A stretch of DNA of 6,686 bases from UBA11524 sp964391995 (lineage in GTDB: Bacteria > Bacillota > Clostridia > Christensenellales > Aristaeellaceae): assembly GCA_964391995.1 (NCBI GenBank), contig CAYMOM010000109.1, forward strand, positions 1 to 6,686. Reading direction: 5' to 3'. Shown here one piece after another: positions 5,823 to 6,686 of this stretch. Within the stretch, counting starts at the first letter, position 1. Every line of letters begins with the position of its first letter. The notes under the pieces were generated by a model. That model did no database searches. It had not been told where the DNA came from and was given only the letters and a program-made list of their open reading frames with translations. The position numbers were made by a program, and so were the translations under genes.

Positions 5823-6575
5823 ATGAAGAAAGTACTTGCCCTGCTGCTTGCCCTGCTTTTGCCTCTCTCCGCCCTGGCGGAACCTCTCACCCTGGGCGCC
5901 GGGCTTTCCGGTGCCGCCTTTTACCCCGAGGGCAGCGATGAAGCAACCGCCCAGTACATCTACCGCTACGCCTATCCCACCGTGGAGGGTGACAGCGAGG
6001 TGTGCATGATGATCAACGAATTTTATGCCTACCTGGTGTCCGATGCGCTGGGCTTTGCCGCGCCCATGGCCGCCGAGGAGGTTTACGGCAGCGGCGTGCA
6101 GGCCTATACCGCCATCACCGCCCAGGTCACCTGCAGCAACAGCAGCTTTTTCTCCGTCAGGCTGCTGAACGAATCCTTCCTGGGCGCAGCCGCATCCAGC
6201 ATCGTCAGCGGGCATGTGTTTGCCCTCACCGGCGACAAGGCCGGCAGCGTGGTCAGCCTGCCGTACCTGCTGGGCATCCTCAGCGCCGATGAAACCGACA
6301 CCTGGCTGCTGGAGCGCCAGACCGCCAAGGCGGATGCCATGGTTCGCGCCCTGGTATGGGACGTTATCCAGGATCAGCTTGCCGGCGGCACCGTGGCCTA
6401 TTATGACAACCTGACCTTCGAAACCCTGGAAGGCTGCTTCTACCCGGAGGAGGACTTCTACCTGGATGCGGACGGCAACCCGGTGTTCTTCCTGCAGGAG
6501 GGTGCCGTGGCCCCCGTGGCCGAGGGCGCCCTGTACTTCCCCTTCACCCTGGAGGAGCTGCTGGACGAAATCTAA
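5823..6575 (+). CDS. Secreted protein, RsiV/PdaC-like DUF3298 type
   Basis: A 250-residue exported protein. Residues 1-19 are a signal peptide (MKK, leucine-rich core, cleavage at ALA|E). The mature part follows the order of the DUF4163/DUF3298 extracellular domain found in the anti-sigma factor RsiV and the deacetylase PdaC. A 'YPxVxG' strand (51-56) leads to INEF (64-67); a serine-rich strand pair (105-128) reaches SGHVF (129-133), where RsiV proteins have a GGAHG-like loop. A 'tGxxxSLpyLLG' segment (137-151) comes next, and DFYLDADGNPVFFLQ (211-225) precedes APVAEGALYFPF (230-241), equal to the 'fYl..dglvi.f..Ye.aPya.G' ending. In B. subtilis this domain in RsiV binds lysozyme. There is no sigma-binding domain, membrane anchor or deacetylase domain, so it should be a free secreted protein. 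AAGGAG (5812-5817) overlaps the upstream stop, 5 bases before the ATG, so translation is probably coupled. The family call comes from pattern memory and is moderate; the gene itself is secure. Confidence 0.8.
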   Translation: MKKVLALLLALLLPLSALAEPLTLGAGLSGAAFYPEGSDEATAQYIYRYAYPTVEGDSEVCMMINEFYAYLVSDALGFAAPMAAEEVYGSGVQAYTAITAQVTCSNSSFFSVRLLNESFLGAAASSIVSGHVFALTGDKAGSVVSLPYLLGILSADETDTWLLERQTAKADAMVRALVWDVIQDQLAGGTVAYYDNLTFETLEGCFYPEEDFYLDADGNPVFFLQEGAVAPVAEGALYFPFTLEELLDEI

Positions 6576-6591
6576 TCATGACGTCTTTCCA

Positions 6592-6664
6592 CCCGCCCGT
6601 ACTGCGGCGGGCCAGCTTGTCAAAGAACCTCCGGGAGGTGTCGGAGGGCCCGCAGGCCCTCTGA
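6592..6664. repeat. Cluster of three hairpins, possible dispersed intergenic repeat
   Basis: Three inverted repeats follow one another in the gene-free 3' end. CCCGCC (6592-6597) pairs with GGCGGG (6606-6611). ACCTC (6627-6631) pairs with GAGGT (6635-6639). A 10-pair stem at 6641-6650 with 6655-6664 (one G-U pair, loop CGCA) closes the set. No T-run follows any stem on either strand, so they are not standard intrinsic terminators, although the cluster begins 17 bases after the operon's last stop codon and may still slow or end transcription. The dense pairing with a short AT-rich linker (CTTGTCAAAGAA, 6615-6626) resembles the hairpin-rich intergenic repeats common in Clostridia. Only one copy is visible here. 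Confidence 0.45.
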
Positions 6665-6686
6665 CTTCATTCGTATCGCGGGGCTT

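Noticed and set aside
6592..6664. CRISPR array or intrinsic terminator
   Set aside because: No direct repeat-spacer pattern exists, and no stem is followed by a T-run on either strand.
6622..6670. Leftward 16-codon frame MKSEGLRALRHLPEVL in the hairpin cluster
   Set aside because: No ribosome binding site is evident, and the frame is a by-product of the GC-rich hairpins.

Overview
The window reads as chromosomal DNA of a GC-rich member of the Firmicutes, most likely a gut-type Clostridia. The evidence is strong AAAGGAG-type ribosome binding sites, sigma-A promoters with extended -10 boxes, a clostridial-type group III phosphofructokinase, and a LytR-CpsA-Psr (LCP) cell-envelope gene. Genus cannot be told from the sequence. 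There are no rRNA or tRNA genes, insertion sequences, CRISPR arrays or phage genes, and codon use looks uniform across the window.

Left part (1-862): a GNAT acetyltransferase is read leftward (700-155). A good leftward promoter (141-113) lies beyond its stop, followed by what looks like the first 15 codons of another leftward gene that leaves the window at base 1. The AT-rich gap 701-862 separates the acetyltransferase from the rightward pfkA gene. It holds a strong rightward promoter whose -10 box overlaps, on the other strand, a plausible leftward -10 box, plus a 15-base perfect palindrome.

Middle part (863-2945): pfkA (6-phosphofructokinase) is followed 33 bases later by an AEC-family membrane transporter that starts at TTG. 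A clear intrinsic terminator closes this two-gene unit at about 2924-2951.

Right part (2966-6575): a new promoter drives a tight three-gene unit, with gaps of 31 and 9 bases. The genes are an LCP-family protein with a cleavable-looking signal peptide; a 592-residue protein with a cytoplasmic zinc ribbon, one membrane helix and a long extracytoplasmic tail of beta domains; and a secreted 250-residue protein resembling the DUF3298 domain of RsiV and PdaC. All three are predicted to act at or outside the membrane, so they probably form one envelope-assembly or envelope-sensing module. This is the most interesting part of the window. The last 110 bases hold no gene but fold into three hairpins in a row without a U-tract, perhaps a dispersed intergenic repeat.

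No stretch longer than about 300 bases lacks a gene. The long antisense open frames opposite pfkA, the transporter, the LCP gene and the zinc-ribbon gene are judged to be composition artefacts.
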